Shown here piece by piece: positions 8,880 through 18,344 of a DNA stretch of 64,000 nucleotides. Both the position numbers and the translations under genes were made by a program. Source of the DNA: Prauserella isguenensis (GTDB taxonomy: Bacteria > Actinomycetota > Actinomycetes > Mycobacteriales > Pseudonocardiaceae). The notes under the pieces were generated by a model. That model had not been told where the DNA came from. It searched no databases and saw only the letters and a list, made by a program, of their open reading frames with translations. Every line of letters starts with the position of its first letter. Position 1 is the first letter of the stretch. The DNA lies in assembly GCF_014191605.1 (NCBI RefSeq), contig NZ_JACHWU010000003.1:558001-622000 (forward strand), given 5' to 3'.

Positions 8880-9254
8880 AGGTGTCGACCGTAAGCGGGA
8901 CCCCGCACGACGGCCATGTGGTCACTCCACACATCTCAGTGATATGCGGTGGGGGTCGGATACATTCACGGACAGCCGGGCAGGGTGACGGGCCCCGACG
9001 ACACCCCGACTACGGGGCTGGACACCGACTCGGCGGTGGTCGAACTCCACGCGACCTCTCCGCCCGCCCTGGATCTCGGCGTCGACACCCGTCCCCGACG
9101 CCATCATGGTTCCGCAGGCATCCCGCAGACCACGCCGCCCCGCGCCGCTCCCACGGTTGCCACCTGGCCAATACTGCGCACTCGCAGGCCGGCACTTTTT
9201 GAACACTTCTCATGTTTCCACCCTTTCCAGTTCACCTGATCGGACAATGGATAC
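8880..9254. other. Divergent intergenic region between bdhA and the HNH gene
   Basis: No convincing gene is visible in this 375-bp stretch. A short palindrome, TGTGG-N5-CCACA at 8917-8931, lies 38 bp upstream of the bdhA start and is a possible operator. The right-hand part (9185-9250) is much richer in A and T than its surroundings, as expected of a promoter for the HNH gene. Confidence 0.5.
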
Positions 9255-9270
9255 TCGCACACACATTCGA
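9255..9270. promoter_or_regulatory. Candidate LexA (SOS) box upstream of the HNH gene
   Basis: The 16-mer TCGCACacacATTCGA matches the actinobacterial SOS box TCGAACnnnnGTTCGA at 10 of 12 defined positions. It ends 13 bases before the start codon of a DUF222/13E12 HNH protein, a family I recall as a member of the mycobacterial LexA regulon. Confidence 0.6.
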
Positions 9271-9283
9271 TACCGTCGAGCCC

Positions 9284-10648
9284 ATGGGGGAACGAGACGA
9301 GCTGATCAGGGACCTACGCACGGCACGGGCGGAACGCGCCCGTGCCGACGCGGCCGAGATGACGGCACTGGCGCGACTCGCCGAGCTCGAGGGCGACGTG
9401 CGCAGCCTGGCCGACGAGGTCGCGCCGGAGTTGAGAGTGTCCGCCGCAGAGGCCTCCCGGAGGATCGGGCGGGCCACGGCCCTGGCTCAACGTCTGCCGA
9501 CGGTGCACGGGTGGATGCATGCCGGACAGCTGGAGGCCTACGGCGCGCGGCGACTCGTAGACGTGACCGCCCCGCTCGGAAACGAGCACGCGCGCCGTGT
9601 GGATGCGCTGCTGGGGCAACGACTGGCCGCCGACCCGACAGGATCATGGGCGCCGGTCAACCTGGCTCGGCGGGCACGACGACTCGTGGAACACGTCGAC
9701 CCACACGGGCAAGCGGTGCGTGCCCGCACAGCGCGTAATAAGCGGGGCGTAGAGCTACAGCCGCGCGAGCATGCGATGTCTCGGCTCGCCGTCGACCTGC
9801 CGGCCGACGTGGGCACGGCCGTCAAGAGCCACCTCGATGCGCTGGCGCGGCGCCTCCGCGGACGGAACCGGGAAGATGGCGGGGCCGGCGACGGGCGGAC
9901 GATGGACCAACTGCGGGCCGACGTGGCCGCCGACCTACTCCTCGGTCGCGATCCCGGAGCCACCGTGCCGAAGGCGGCGGCCACGGTGCACGTGCATCTG
10001 CCCGTCGACACCGCTCTGGCGATCACCGACGACGGCTGTGAGCTCGACGGCTACGGGCCCATCCCGGGGCCGGTCGCCCGCGAGATCATGACCAACCCGC
10101 ACAGCACCTGGCGCGCGGTGCTGTGCGACCCCGGCAGCGGCCGGCCCGTCGACCTGGGACGCACCCGACGCCGTCCCACCGCCACTGTTCGAGAGCTGGT
10201 CGCCGTGCGCGACCGTGAGTGCTGCATCCCGTGGTGCCACCGCCCCGCCCGGCATTGCGACTTCGACCACAACACGCCGTGGGCCGATGGTGGAGACACG
10301 TCGACTGTCAACGGCAGTCCCAAGTGCGACCACCACCACGCCCGCAAGAACCATCCCGGTTGGCGCATACGGCACGACACGGAAACCGGCGTCACCGCGG
10401 TGACCACGCCCAACGGTGCCGTGCACACCACGGCCACCGAACCGATCCACCATCCCACCCGGCGCCGCCCCACGCGGAGCGGCGGGGCTCGCCGAGCTCC
10501 GCAGGCAGTGCTGAAACGACCTCATCCGCGAACAGAGCCTGGGGCTGCGGACGCAGAGACACCAGCGATACGACCGCTGGCGTCACAAGCGGAACACGGC
10601 GCGCCCGGAGGCCGGTCGGCCGGCGAGTGGGCCGGATGGACGGCGTGA
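9284..10648 (+). CDS. DUF222 / 13E12-repeat family HNH endonuclease-like protein
   Basis: This 454-residue protein has the two-part architecture of the actinobacterial 13E12 family. The N-terminal helical DUF222 region spans about residues 1-300, and a C-terminal HNH nuclease module sits near 310-375, with Cys pairs around CCIPWC and CDHHH, the HCDFDH core, and the terminal histidine in KNHPGW. All HNH catalytic and zinc-ligand positions that I can identify are present, so the nuclease looks intact. The C-terminal tail is Arg/Pro/Thr-rich. These proteins occur in many copies per genome in mycobacteria and relatives, and their role is not settled. The ATG at 9284 lies just after a probable LexA box; upstream in-frame codons would overlap that site. 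It is convergent with map. Confidence 0.85.
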   Translation: MGERDELIRDLRTARAERARADAAEMTALARLAELEGDVRSLADEVAPELRVSAAEASRRIGRATALAQRLPTVHGWMHAGQLEAYGARRLVDVTAPLGNEHARRVDALLGQRLAADPTGSWAPVNLARRARRLVEHVDPHGQAVRARTARNKRGVELQPREHAMSRLAVDLPADVGTAVKSHLDALARRLRGRNREDGGAGDGRTMDQLRADVAADLLLGRDPGATVPKAAATVHVHLPVDTALAITDDGCELDGYGPIPGPVAREIMTNPHSTWRAVLCDPGSGRPVDLGRTRRRPTATVRELVAVRDRECCIPWCHRPARHCDFDHNTPWADGGDTSTVNGSPKCDHHHARKNHPGWRIRHDTETGVTAVTTPNGAVHTTATEPIHHPTRRRPTRSGGARRAPQAVLKRPHPRTEPGAADAETPAIRPLASQAEHGAPGGRSAGEWAGWTA

Positions 10649-10737
10649 CAGGCCCGCACCGACCGCCGATGTCAACGGGACCGTCTCCCATCCGCGGCAC
10701 AGCATCCGGCGCCGGACAACAGTCAAGGCGCGCGAGC

Positions 10738-11595
10738 TCAGGGCAGCGTGAGGATCTCCGCGCCGTCGGCGTTCACCACAAGGGTGTGTTCGAACTGGGC
10801 GGTCCACTTCTTGTCCTTAGTGGTGACCGTCCAGTCGTCGTCCCACACGTCGTAGTCGATCGTGCCGAGCGTGATCATCGGCTCGATCGTGAAGGTCATA
10901 CCTTCCTCGATGAGCGTGGTGACGTTCGGCTCCTCGTAGTGCAGCACCGTCGGCTCGGTGTGGAAAGCAGGGCCGACGCCGTGGCCGGTGAAATCGCGAA
11001 CGACGCCGTAGTCGAACCGCTTGGCGTAAGCCTCGATGACCCGGCCTATGACGTTCAGCTGCCTACCGGGCTTGACGGCCTTGATCGCACGCTTCAACGC
11101 CTCCTCGGTGCGCTCCACCAGCAGGCGCGCCTCCTCGTCGACGTCGCCGGCCAGGAACGTGGCGTTCGTGTCCCCGTGGACGCCGCCGATGTACGCCGTG
11201 ACATCGATGTTGCAGATGTCGCCGTCCTCGATGACCGTCGAGTCCGGGATGCCGTGGCAGATGACCTCGTTCATCGACGTGCAGCACGACTTTGGGAAGC
11301 GGCGGTATCCGAGGGTCGACGGATAGGCGCCGTGATCCATCAGATACTCGTGCACGACCTTGTCGACGTCGTCCGTCGTGTTGCCGGGCTTGACGGCCTT
11401 GCCGCCCTCCTGCAGGGCCTGCGCCGCGATCTTGCTCGCCACCCGCATCGCCTCGATGGTCTCGGGCGTGCGCACCGCACCACTGTTGTCCCGCTTCGGA
11501 GCGGGCTTGTCGACATATTCGGGGCGGGCGATCGACGACGGGACCTCACGGCGAGGCGTCTGAACGCCGGGCTTCAACGGAGCACGAACGGGCAT
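10738..11595 (-). CDS. map: Methionine aminopeptidase, type Ic
   Basis: This 285-residue metalloenzyme removes the initiator methionine from nascent proteins. The five metal ligands of the pita-bread fold are visible as Asp131, Asp142, His205, Glu238 and Glu269, with the catalytic His114 in the ICHG motif. About 40 residues precede the catalytic domain; this Pro-rich N-terminal extension (APLKPG...[12 protein letters not shown]) is the feature that distinguishes actinobacterial MetAP1c, where it is thought to dock to the ribosome. Gene order with the penicillin-binding lipoprotein, GNAT and ispG matches the mycobacterial mapB region. The 89-bp gap to the convergent HNH gene contains the palindrome TCCGGCGCCGGA at 10705-10716. 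Confidence 0.96.
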   Translation of the reverse strand: MPVRAPLKPGVQTPRREVPSSIARPEYVDKPAPKRDNSGAVRTPETIEAMRVASKIAAQALQEGGKAVKPGNTTDDVDKVVHEYLMDHGAYPSTLGYRRFPKSCCTSMNEVICHGIPDSTVIEDGDICNIDVTAYIGGVHGDTNATFLAGDVDEEARLLVERTEEALKRAIKAVKPGRQLNVIGRVIEAYAKRFDYGVVRDFTGHGVGPAFHTEPTVLHYEEPNVTTLIEEGMTFTIEPMITLGTIDYDVWDDDWTVTTKDKKWTAQFEHTLVVNADGAEILTLP

Positions 11596-11670
11596 GCCCC
11601 GAGCATAGTCGCGCGGTAGCGCGTCCTGAGGCCGGGCGGGCAGCGAGGTCGGTGCCGACGCGACGCCGGG

Positions 11671-13485
11671 TTATCGCAGGCCGGACAAGAAGTCGCCGGT
11701 GACGTCGACGGCGGGTTTCGACGAGCCTGCGCCGGTGAGCAGGGTCGCGAACGCCACGTCGTCGAGCGGCCCGGCGTCGCCGTAGCCGGCGAACCAGCCG
11801 TGGGAGTTGCTGCCGTCGCCGTACTGGGCGGTCCCGGTCTTCCCGTGCACCGCAGGCAGGTCCTGCAGTGCCGTCGCGGTGCCGTCGGTGACGACCTCGC
11901 GCATCATCCGCCGCAACGGTCGCAGCACGTCGTCGGGCAAGGGTTCGCCGGTTTTGCTCGCCTTGGTGCGGTCTCCGCGGACGAGCCCGGGGGTGGGCAT
12001 TTCGCCGGTGTCGACCGTCGCGGCAGCGAGCGCCATCCCGAACGGGCTCGCGAGTGTCTTGCCCTGGCCGATGCCGTTTTCCGCGCGCTGCACTCGTTCG
12101 CCGGATTCGGGCACCGAGCCGGTGATCGTGGTGATGCCGGGGATGACGAAGTCGGCGCCGATCCCCAGTGACCGTGCGGAGTTGGTGAGTGCGTCGTCCG
12201 GCAGTTTCGCCGCGAGCTGGGAGAACGTCGTGTTGCACGATTCGGCGAACGCCGTGTGCAGCGGCACCCTGCCCAGGTCGAAGTTGTTCTCGTTCGGGAT
12301 GCGCCGGTGGCCGATCGTGGTCGTGGCCGGGCACGCGACCGTCGCGTTCGGCCGGGTCTCGCCCGCGTCGAGGGCGGCGGCGGCCGTGGCCATTTTCAGG
12401 GTCGACCCGGGTGGGTAGCGCCCGGTCAGTGCGATCGCGCCCTGTTGGTCGGCCGCCTCGTTCTGGGCGACCGCCAGCAGGTCACCGTTCGACGGCCGGA
12501 GGGCCACGATCGCCGCGGGACCGTCGACGTTCTGCAGCGCGCGCTCGGCGGCCTGTTGGACGGGCAGGCTCAGCGTCGAGTGCACGGCCGCTGCCGGCCG
12601 GGCCTCCACGGCGTGCAGTTCGCGTACCTCGGCGCCCGCGCTGTCGTTGACGACGACCCTCCAGCCGTCCTTCCCTGCCACCCGTTCGGACACGTGGTTA
12701 CGGATCATCGGGAGGATCTTGGCGCCGAGGCCTCGTTCGGCGGCCAGCAGGCGCTCCTGACTGGTGAACCGCACCCCCGGCAGCTCGTAGATCTGCGACT
12801 TGACCGACTGGTAGTCCGCCGACCTGAGGCTGACGACGAGGTAGGGCCTGCCGTCCTCGGTGTCGCGGGCGCCTTTGAGGATCGAGCGTTTGGTGATGCT
12901 GTCGTCGAACCGGGACACGGCGTCGGCCAGCGTGCCCGCGACCTGGTCGAGCCGGTGTCCCGCGGCCTTCCGTTCGAGCGTGACGCCGATCACGGTGTCG
13001 GTCTTCAACAGTGCGGCGCCGTCGCGGTCGAGCACCGGTGCGGGAGCGGGCGTCTCGGTCACGAGCGACAGGCTCTGCTGCGCCCCGAGGTCCGGGTGCA
13101 CGACCGTCGGCGCGAAATGCACCTTCCAGCCGTCGTCGGTGGACCGCAGTTCGGCCTGCGCGTCGTAGCGCCAGGTGCGGCCGTCGCCGAGTTTCCAGCT
13201 GAGGGTGTAGCGGGCGTCCGCACGTTCACCACCGGCGGTTTCGGTCACCTCGCCCGCTTCGGCCGACAGCGACTCCGCGCCGAGCGACTTGCCGGTCCCG
13301 CGCAGCATCCCCTCGGCGGTGCCGGGTGTGTCGGTCAGCGCTGCCGCTTCACCGGGCTTGTTCTCCTGCCAGGCGGTGAGGAACTCGTCGAGGGCGTTCT
13401 CGGCCCCGCTGCCTCCGAACACGCTGCAGCCGGACATCGCCAGGACGGCCGTCAGCACGAAGGCGGTCGCAGTACGTCTCGCCAT
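11671..13485 (-). CDS. Penicillin-binding lipoprotein (class B-like transpeptidase)
   Basis: This is a 604-residue exported D,D-transpeptidase. A lipoprotein signal ends in the lipobox LAMSGC, so Cys20 would be acylated and the protein held on the outer face of the membrane. Residues 28-135 form the NTF2-like MecA_N domain and about 155-305 a dimerisation-type linker domain. The catalytic domain carries all three active-site motifs: STLK (Ser361, Lys364), SCN (416-418) and KTG (549-551). It should cross-link peptidoglycan, and it corresponds by order and architecture to the M. tuberculosis lipoprotein PBP encoded between mapB and gcpE. The next gene, a GNAT, ends 3 bases upstream of its start, so they are probably co-transcribed. 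Confidence 0.93.
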   Translation of the reverse strand: MARRTATAFVLTAVLAMSGCSVFGGSGAENALDEFLTAWQENKPGEAAALTDTPGTAEGMLRGTGKSLGAESLSAEAGEVTETAGGERADARYTLSWKLGDGRTWRYDAQAELRSTDDGWKVHFAPTVVHPDLGAQQSLSLVTETPAPAPVLDRDGAALLKTDTVIGVTLERKAAGHRLDQVAGTLADAVSRFDDSITKRSILKGARDTEDGRPYLVVSLRSADYQSVKSQIYELPGVRFTSQERLLAAERGLGAKILPMIRNHVSERVAGKDGWRVVVNDSAGAEVRELHAVEARPAAAVHSTLSLPVQQAAERALQNVDGPAAIVALRPSNGDLLAVAQNEAADQQGAIALTGRYPPGSTLKMATAAAALDAGETRPNATVACPATTTIGHRRIPNENNFDLGRVPLHTAFAESCNTTFSQLAAKLPDDALTNSARSLGIGADFVIPGITTITGSVPESGERVQRAENGIGQGKTLASPFGMALAAATVDTGEMPTPGLVRGDRTKASKTGEPLPDDVLRPLRRMMREVVTDGTATALQDLPAVHGKTGTAQYGDGSNSHGWFAGYGDAGPLDDVAFATLLTGAGSSKPAVDVTGDFLSGLR

Positions 13486-13488
13486 GGT

Positions 13489-14418
13489 TCAGAACAACAC
13501 CGTCGCGAAGCTGCCCACCTGGCGGAAGCCGATCTTGCGGTACGACGCGAGCGCCGGGGTGTTGAACGAGTTGACGTACAGGCTGGCCACCCTGCCCATT
13601 CCTTTCACCAGACGCGACGCGATCGCGGCCGTGCCCGCCGCGCCGAGTCCTTCTCCTCGGCGGTCCGGATGCACCCACACGCCCTGGATCTGGCCGACGT
13701 GCTGCGACAGCGCTCCGATCTCCGCCTTGAACACCACTTCGCCGTCCTCGAATCGTGCGAACGCGCGCCCGTTCGCGATCAGTTCCGCGACCCGGGCGCG
13801 GTACCCCGCGCCGCCGTCGCCCGCGCGGGGGTCGACGCCGACCTCCTCGGTGAACATCGCAACGGCCGCGGGCAGGTAGCGCTCCAGTTCGTCGGGCCGC
13901 ACGGGTCGCACGAGCCGGTCGGGCAGGACGTCCGGCTGGCGTTCGAGCGCCATCAGCGGCTGCTCCGCGCGGACCTCGCGGGCGGGTCCCCAGTCGACTG
14001 CCAGTTCGTCCCACAGGCCCAGTACCTGCTCGGACGGTCCGACCACGGAGGAACACCTCCGCGACCGGCGCAACGCTCGATCCGCGAACGAGCGGATCGC
14101 CGCGTGGCCGCCGGACAACGGGACCATGTTCGGCCCGGCGAAGCACAGCCCGTCGAGCGCGCCGTTGGCCTCGCGACCGTCGGTGCCCCACAGCTCACCG
14201 CCGAGGCGCCACGGGTCCACACCCGCGATCTCGACGCGCGCGGACACCATGCAGTTCGCCACCGGGTTCACGCCCAGCGCGGCCCGGACGGCCGGATAGT
14301 CCCTGTCATCGAGGAGCCGCGCGCCAGCAACCCGCAACACATCGTCCAGACTGCCAGAGAACACCTCGTAACGGGGAACGACCACCCCGGTGGGCGTACC
14401 GGCGGCGAGTCCGACCAC
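13489..14418 (-). CDS. GNAT-family N-acetyltransferase with DUF4081 N-terminal domain
   Basis: This 309-residue protein has an N-terminal DUF4081-like region (about residues 1-130) and a C-terminal GNAT fold. The acetyl-CoA pyrophosphate loop reads VWVHPDRRGEGLGAAG, the Q/RxxGxG/A signature of the family, near residue 245. The terminal strand SYRKIGFRQVGSF is also typical. The substrate is not known. Its position between ispG and the penicillin-binding lipoprotein is conserved in actinobacteria, which argues for a housekeeping, possibly envelope-related, role. The GTG at 14418 is used here, but a start at a GTG nearer VVPRYEVF, about 11 codons downstream, is equally possible. Confidence 0.85.
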   Translation of the reverse strand: MVGLAAGTPTGVVVPRYEVFSGSLDDVLRVAGARLLDDRDYPAVRAALGVNPVANCMVSARVEIAGVDPWRLGGELWGTDGREANGALDGLCFAGPNMVPLSGGHAAIRSFADRALRRSRRCSSVVGPSEQVLGLWDELAVDWGPAREVRAEQPLMALERQPDVLPDRLVRPVRPDELERYLPAAVAMFTEEVGVDPRAGDGGAGYRARVAELIANGRAFARFEDGEVVFKAEIGALSQHVGQIQGVWVHPDRRGEGLGAAGTAAIASRLVKGMGRVASLYVNSFNTPALASYRKIGFRQVGSFATVLF

Positions 14419-14445
14419 CGTCCGGTACGCGGTTCAGGCCGGTCG

Positions 14446-14901
14446 TCAGGCTCCCGGGTAGGTGCCGAACACCCAGACGGTGCCCTCGGGGTCGGCGATC
14501 GCGACGTTGCGGGATCCGTAGTCGGTGTCGTGCGGTTCCTGTTCGACCGTCGCGCCCGCGGCCCGCGCCCGCTCGTACACGGCGTCGGGGTCGGCGGTCA
14601 CGACGTAGATCCACTGCGGTGCCCGTTCGAGCGCCCCCGTTCCGCCGTGCGCCTCGGGCCTGCGGGACCCGACCATGACCCCGCCGCCCTCGGGCCAGCG
14701 GAGTTCGCCGTGTACGACACCGCCGCTCTCGTCGGGGACGATCAGCGCCTCGGTGAAGCCGAGTACCCCGGTGAGGAACGCGCGGGCGGCGGCCATGTCG
14801 TCGTAGAGCACGCCGGGCCACACGCCGGGCTTGGGAGTGTGGTCCGACGTGGCCGTGTCGGTCGCGGTGTCGGTGGTGGTGTCGGTCCTCGTGTTCGTCA
14901 T
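14446..14901 (-). CDS. VOC-family (glyoxalase/bleomycin resistance-like) protein
   Basis: This 151-residue single VOC-domain protein has a Thr/Asp-rich N-terminus, then the beta-alpha-beta-beta-beta repeats typical of the fold, including VLYDDMAAARAFLTGVLGF and the closing IADPEGTVWVFGTYPG. Members include glyoxalases, ring-cleavage enzymes and antibiotic-binding proteins, and nothing here fixes the substrate. The ATG start overlaps the stop of the upstream AraC-family gene by 4 bases (ATGA), with GGAG just before it, so the two are translationally coupled. Pairing with an AraC regulator suggests a small inducible detoxification or resistance unit inserted in an otherwise core region. Confidence 0.85.
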   Translation of the reverse strand: MTNTRTDTTTDTATDTATSDHTPKPGVWPGVLYDDMAAARAFLTGVLGFTEALIVPDESGGVVHGELRWPEGGGVMVGSRRPEAHGGTGALERAPQWIYVVTADPDAVYERARAAGATVEQEPHDTDYGSRNVAIADPEGTVWVFGTYPGA

Positions 14902-15740
14902 GGCTCCGAGTCTGGGACCGGAGCGGTGAGCGGGTCTTGGAGAAACGGGAACTCGGCGGCCAGCCATGCCGTCGGCGCGCAGCCCGCGAGCGCCCGCCAT
15001 TCCGCGGTCAGGTGCGGCTGGTCGGAGAATCCGCACCGGGCCGCGGTCTCGGCGAGGTCGCCACCGGCCTTCAGTAACCCCACGGCGCGTTCGAATCGGA
15101 CGACCCTGGCCGCCTGCTTGGGGGTCAGTCCGATCTCACGCCGGAACCGCTCGCCGAAGTGGCGCCTGCTCCAGCCCGTTTCGCGGGCGAGCGCCTCCAC
15201 CCTGACGGTCCCGCCGGAGCCGCGGATCCGTCGCCACGCCCACGCGACGTCCTCGGCGGAGTCGCTCGTGACCTCACCCACCCGGGCGCCGAGCACGTCG
15301 TCGAGGATCGCGAACCGGCTCTGCCAGTCGGGCGCCTCGGCGAGCCGCTCCGGCAGCACGGCGAGATCACCGCCCACATCTGCCAGGTCGAGGACGTGGC
15401 CCGTGAGTTCGGCGGCGGGCACGCCCGCCACCGCCTCCGCACCCGCGGGTTCGAGCGCGAGCTCCATCCCGTACTCGGTGCCGCTGCGCGCGATGAGCAC
15501 CGGCGAGGTGTGCAGTCCGCCGAGCAGTGCCCGGAACTCACCAGGCGCCTGGTCGTCGCGCGGCATGCCCACGATGCGCACCGGGTCGCCGAGGCTGATG
15601 TTGAGGGTCAGATGTCCGCTCGGCAGACCCCGATGGACGGCCGACCCGCCGCCCGAAGCGGCGGACCGGTACCCGACATACCGCGCCACCCACGGCCGAA
15701 GCCGTGGCCGCGGCCGCGCAACGGCCCATCCGTCTCCCAC
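14898..15740 (-). CDS. AraC-family transcriptional regulator
   Basis: This is a 280-residue regulator. The C-terminal third (about residues 165-262) contains the two helix-turn-helix units of the AraC family: the first in VEALARETGWSRRHFGERF, the second in LAETAARCGFSDQPHLTAEW. The N-terminal part (PRLRPWVARYVGYR...HLTLNISLGD) resembles the DUF6597-type sensor seen in many actinobacterial AraC proteins. It overlaps the following VOC-family gene by 4 bases, so the regulator and its probable target are one transcript. The ligand is unknown. A 72-bp gap separates it from ispG, whose transcript may read into it. Confidence 0.9.
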   Translation of the reverse strand: MGDGWAVARPRPRLRPWVARYVGYRSAASGGGSAVHRGLPSGHLTLNISLGDPVRIVGMPRDDQAPGEFRALLGGLHTSPVLIARSGTEYGMELALEPAGAEAVAGVPAAELTGHVLDLADVGGDLAVLPERLAEAPDWQSRFAILDDVLGARVGEVTSDSAEDVAWAWRRIRGSGGTVRVEALARETGWSRRHFGERFRREIGLTPKQAARVVRFERAVGLLKAGGDLAETAARCGFSDQPHLTAEWRALAGCAPTAWLAAEFPFLQDPLTAPVPDSEP

Positions 15741-15812
15741 ATCGCCGAGCGTGGCAGAAGCGGGCGACGGTCACCAGTGCCCCGATCTGCCCGCTCACCA
15801 GCGGGCCGCGGG

Positions 15813-16964
15813 TCAGCCCACGGTGACGACCGGCTCCCCGGACCCATCGACGTCGCCGTTCTCCTCGGCGATGCGCATGGCCTCCTCGATGAGGGTCTCG
15901 ACGATCTGCGCCTCGGGCACGGTCTTGACGACCTCGCCCTTGACGAAGATCTGGCCTTTGCCGTTGCCCGACGCGACGCCGAGGTCGGCCTCCCGCGCCT
16001 CGCCAGGACCGTTGACGACGCAACCCATGACGGCCACGCGTAGCGGCACCTCCATGCCCTCCAGGCCCGCGGTTACCTCGTCGGCGAGCTTGTAGACGTC
16101 GACCTGCGCGCGTCCGCACGACGGGCACGAGACGATCTCGAGCTTGCGGGGGCGCAGGTTGAGCGACTGCAGGATCTGCGTACCGACCTTGATCTCCTCG
16201 ACCGGCGGCGCCGACAGTGAGACGCGGATCGTGTCGCCGATGCCCTGCCGCAGCAGCGTGCCGAACGCGACCGCCGACTTGATCGTGCCCTGGAACGCGG
16301 GTCCGGCCTCGGTGACGCCGAGGTGCAGCGGGTAGTCGCACTGTTCGGCGAGGATCTCGTAGGCACGCACCATGACGACCGGGTCGTTGTGCTTGACGGA
16401 GATCTTCAGGTCGTGGAAGTCGTGCTCGGCGAACAGCGAGGCCTCCCACAGCGCCGACTCGGCGAGCGCTTCGGGCGTCGCCTTGCCGTGCTTCTCCATC
16501 AGCCGCTTGTCGAGCGACCCGGCGTTGACTCCGATGCGGATCGGCGTGCCGTGGTCCTTCGCCGCCTGGGCGATCTCCTTGACCTGGTCGTCGAACTTGC
16601 GGATGTTGCCCGGGTTCACGCGCACTCCCGCGCAACCGGCCTCGATCGCGGCGAACACGTACTTCGGCTGGAAGTGGATGTCGGCGATCACCGGGATCTT
16701 CGACTTCTGCGCGATCGCGGGCAGCGCCTCGGCGTCGTCGGCGCTCGGGCACGCGACGCGCACGATGTCGCAGCCCGACGCGGTCAACTCGGCGATCTGC
16801 TGCAGCGTGGAGTTGATGTCCGCGGTGTTCGTCGTGGTCATCGACTGCACCGAGATCGGGTGCTCACTGCCGACGCCGACGGGTCCGACCTGCAGTTGCC
16901 GGGTCTTACGCCGTTCGGCCAGTACGGGGGGTGGTGTGCCGGGCAGACCAAGGTCGACGGTCAT
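15813..16964 (-). CDS. ispG: 4-hydroxy-3-methylbut-2-en-1-yl diphosphate synthase (GcpE)
   Basis: This 383-residue iron-sulfur enzyme of the MEP isoprenoid pathway converts 2-C-methylerythritol 2,4-cyclodiphosphate to HMBPP. An N-terminal TIM barrel starts with [13 protein letters not shown]. The C-terminal ferredoxin-like domain carries the 4Fe-4S ligands Cys280, Cys283 (CPSCGR) and Cys315 (GCVVNGPGE), with Glu322 completing the set seen in the family. The ATG at 16964 has AGAGGA 5 bases upstream; longer in-frame readings lack any ribosome site. It is downstream of rip1 and dxr on the same strand, the order conserved in mycobacteria, placing two MEP-pathway genes around the protease. The 153-bp gap to rip1 has only GC-rich hairpins. 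Confidence 0.97.
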   Translation of the reverse strand: MTVDLGLPGTPPPVLAERRKTRQLQVGPVGVGSEHPISVQSMTTTNTADINSTLQQIAELTASGCDIVRVACPSADDAEALPAIAQKSKIPVIADIHFQPKYVFAAIEAGCAGVRVNPGNIRKFDDQVKEIAQAAKDHGTPIRIGVNAGSLDKRLMEKHGKATPEALAESALWEASLFAEHDFHDLKISVKHNDPVVMVRAYEILAEQCDYPLHLGVTEAGPAFQGTIKSAVAFGTLLRQGIGDTIRVSLSAPPVEEIKVGTQILQSLNLRPRKLEIVSCPSCGRAQVDVYKLADEVTAGLEGMEVPLRVAVMGCVVNGPGEAREADLGVASGNGKGQIFVKGEVVKTVPEAQIVETLIEEAMRIAEENGDVDGSGEPVVTVG

Positions 16965-17117
16965 CGATTCCTCTGCAAAGTCGGCGAACGCGTTCGCTCC
17001 CACGATACCCGCGTGCTCATCGGGCCTGCCCCGCCGAGGGCCGCTGCGCACGCCGGCCGCGGGGTCACGGGGGTCGCGGGCGCCCCGCGGCGCCGGTACG
17101 GACGCCGCGGGGCCGGG

Positions 17118-18341
17118 CTAGTCGGTGATGGTGATCGGGTTGACGATGTCGGCGGTGATGGTGAGCAGCACGAACGCCCCGCCGACGACGATGATGACCA
17201 TCGTCACGGCGTTGAGTTTCGTGTAGTCCACCGGCCCGGCGGCCGACTTGCCACGCAGTTTGCGCAGGAAGTCGCGGACGCGTTCGTACCAGGTCACGGC
17301 GATGTGACCGCCGTCGAGCGGCAGCAACGGCAACAGGTTGAAGATGCCGACGAAGAAGTTGAGGCTGGCCAGCAGGAAGAAGAACAGCTCCCACAGGCCT
17401 TCCTGTGCGGCCTCCCCGCCGATCCGGCTGGCACCGACCACACTGATCGGCGTGTTCGGATCCCGTTCCGCACCGAAGATCGACTCGACGACGGCGGGTA
17501 CCCGTTCGGGCAGTTCGAGCAGGCGGTTCCACGTCTCCACCACGAGGTCGCCGGTGAACGAGGCCGTGCCGCCGATCGCCCCGACGGCGTCGTACTCCCA
17601 GCGGTTCGTGAACGTGACGCCGATCGACCCGATGTCGACGAGCTTCCTGGCCTCGGGGTTGTCCGGGTCGGCCACCGGGCGTGTGACCTGCTCCACGTCG
17701 ACGGTCAGCGGGATGACCTCGCCGTCGCGTTCGACCCGGAAGTCCGTCGGACCGGACAGGTTCTGCACCTCGGCGACGACGTCGCTGTAGGTCCGGGTCT
17801 CCTCGCCGTTCACCGAGACGATCACGTCGCCGTGACGGATCCCGCCGTCGCGGGCAGGTGCGGGGGCGCCGGGCTCGCAGGACGGGTTCGTGTACTGCTG
17901 GTTCGTGCGCGCGTCCTGCACACAGGGCGACACCTGCGAGATCTCCGGCGTGCCGAACAGGTTCGGCAGGCCCATCGTGGCCGCCATCAGGTACAGCACG
18001 ACGAAGCCCAGGACGAAGTGGGTGAACGACCCGGCCGCCATGACGACCGTGCGCTTCCACGTCTTGAACCGGTACATCGCGCGCGGCCGCTCGTCGTCGG
18101 TGACCTCGTCGAGCGCGGTCATGCCCGCGATGTCGCAGAAGCCGCCGAAGGGCAGCCACTTGAGGCCGTACTCCGTCTCGCCGCGGCGGAACGAGAACAC
18201 CGTCGGGCCGAAGCCCACGAAGTAGCGCCGCACCTTCATCCCGAAGGACTTGGCGGCGACCATGTGGCCGGCCTCGTGCAACGCCACCGAGATACAGATG
18301 CCGAGCGCGAAGGCCACGACCCCCAGGATGTAGACGAGCAC
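17118..18341 (-). CDS. rip1: Site-2 intramembrane metalloprotease (M50, Rip1/RseP type)
   Basis: This 407-residue zinc protease cleaves transmembrane anti-sigma factors within the membrane. The zinc motif HEAGH lies in the first helix (His22, Glu23, His26), and the third ligand is in the conserved NLLPLLPLDGGH segment (Asp343). Between the first and third membrane segments is one extracytoplasmic PDZ domain at about residues 165-225. Four membrane segments are apparent, and the protein ends shortly after the last one. The GTG start lies 3 bases after the dxr stop codon, so dxr and rip1 are one operon. By order and architecture it matches mycobacterial Rip1, which acts on several anti-sigma factors; the substrates in this organism are not identifiable here. 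Confidence 0.95.
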   Translation of the reverse strand: MLVYILGVVAFALGICISVALHEAGHMVAAKSFGMKVRRYFVGFGPTVFSFRRGETEYGLKWLPFGGFCDIAGMTALDEVTDDERPRAMYRFKTWKRTVVMAAGSFTHFVLGFVVLYLMAATMGLPNLFGTPEISQVSPCVQDARTNQQYTNPSCEPGAPAPARDGGIRHGDVIVSVNGEETRTYSDVVAEVQNLSGPTDFRVERDGEVIPLTVDVEQVTRPVADPDNPEARKLVDIGSIGVTFTNRWEYDAVGAIGGTASFTGDLVVETWNRLLELPERVPAVVESIFGAERDPNTPISVVGASRIGGEAAQEGLWELFFFLLASLNFFVGIFNLLPLLPLDGGHIAVTWYERVRDFLRKLRGKSAAGPVDYTKLNAVTMVIIVVGGAFVLLTITADIVNPITITD

Positions 18342-18344
18342 CCG

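Noticed and set aside
12256-16095. A 1279-codon open frame on the plus strand
   Set aside because: It is antisense to the penicillin-binding lipoprotein, GNAT, VOC, AraC and ispG genes, is rich in Arg/Gly/Val with no domain, and is the usual shadow of high GC at third codon positions.
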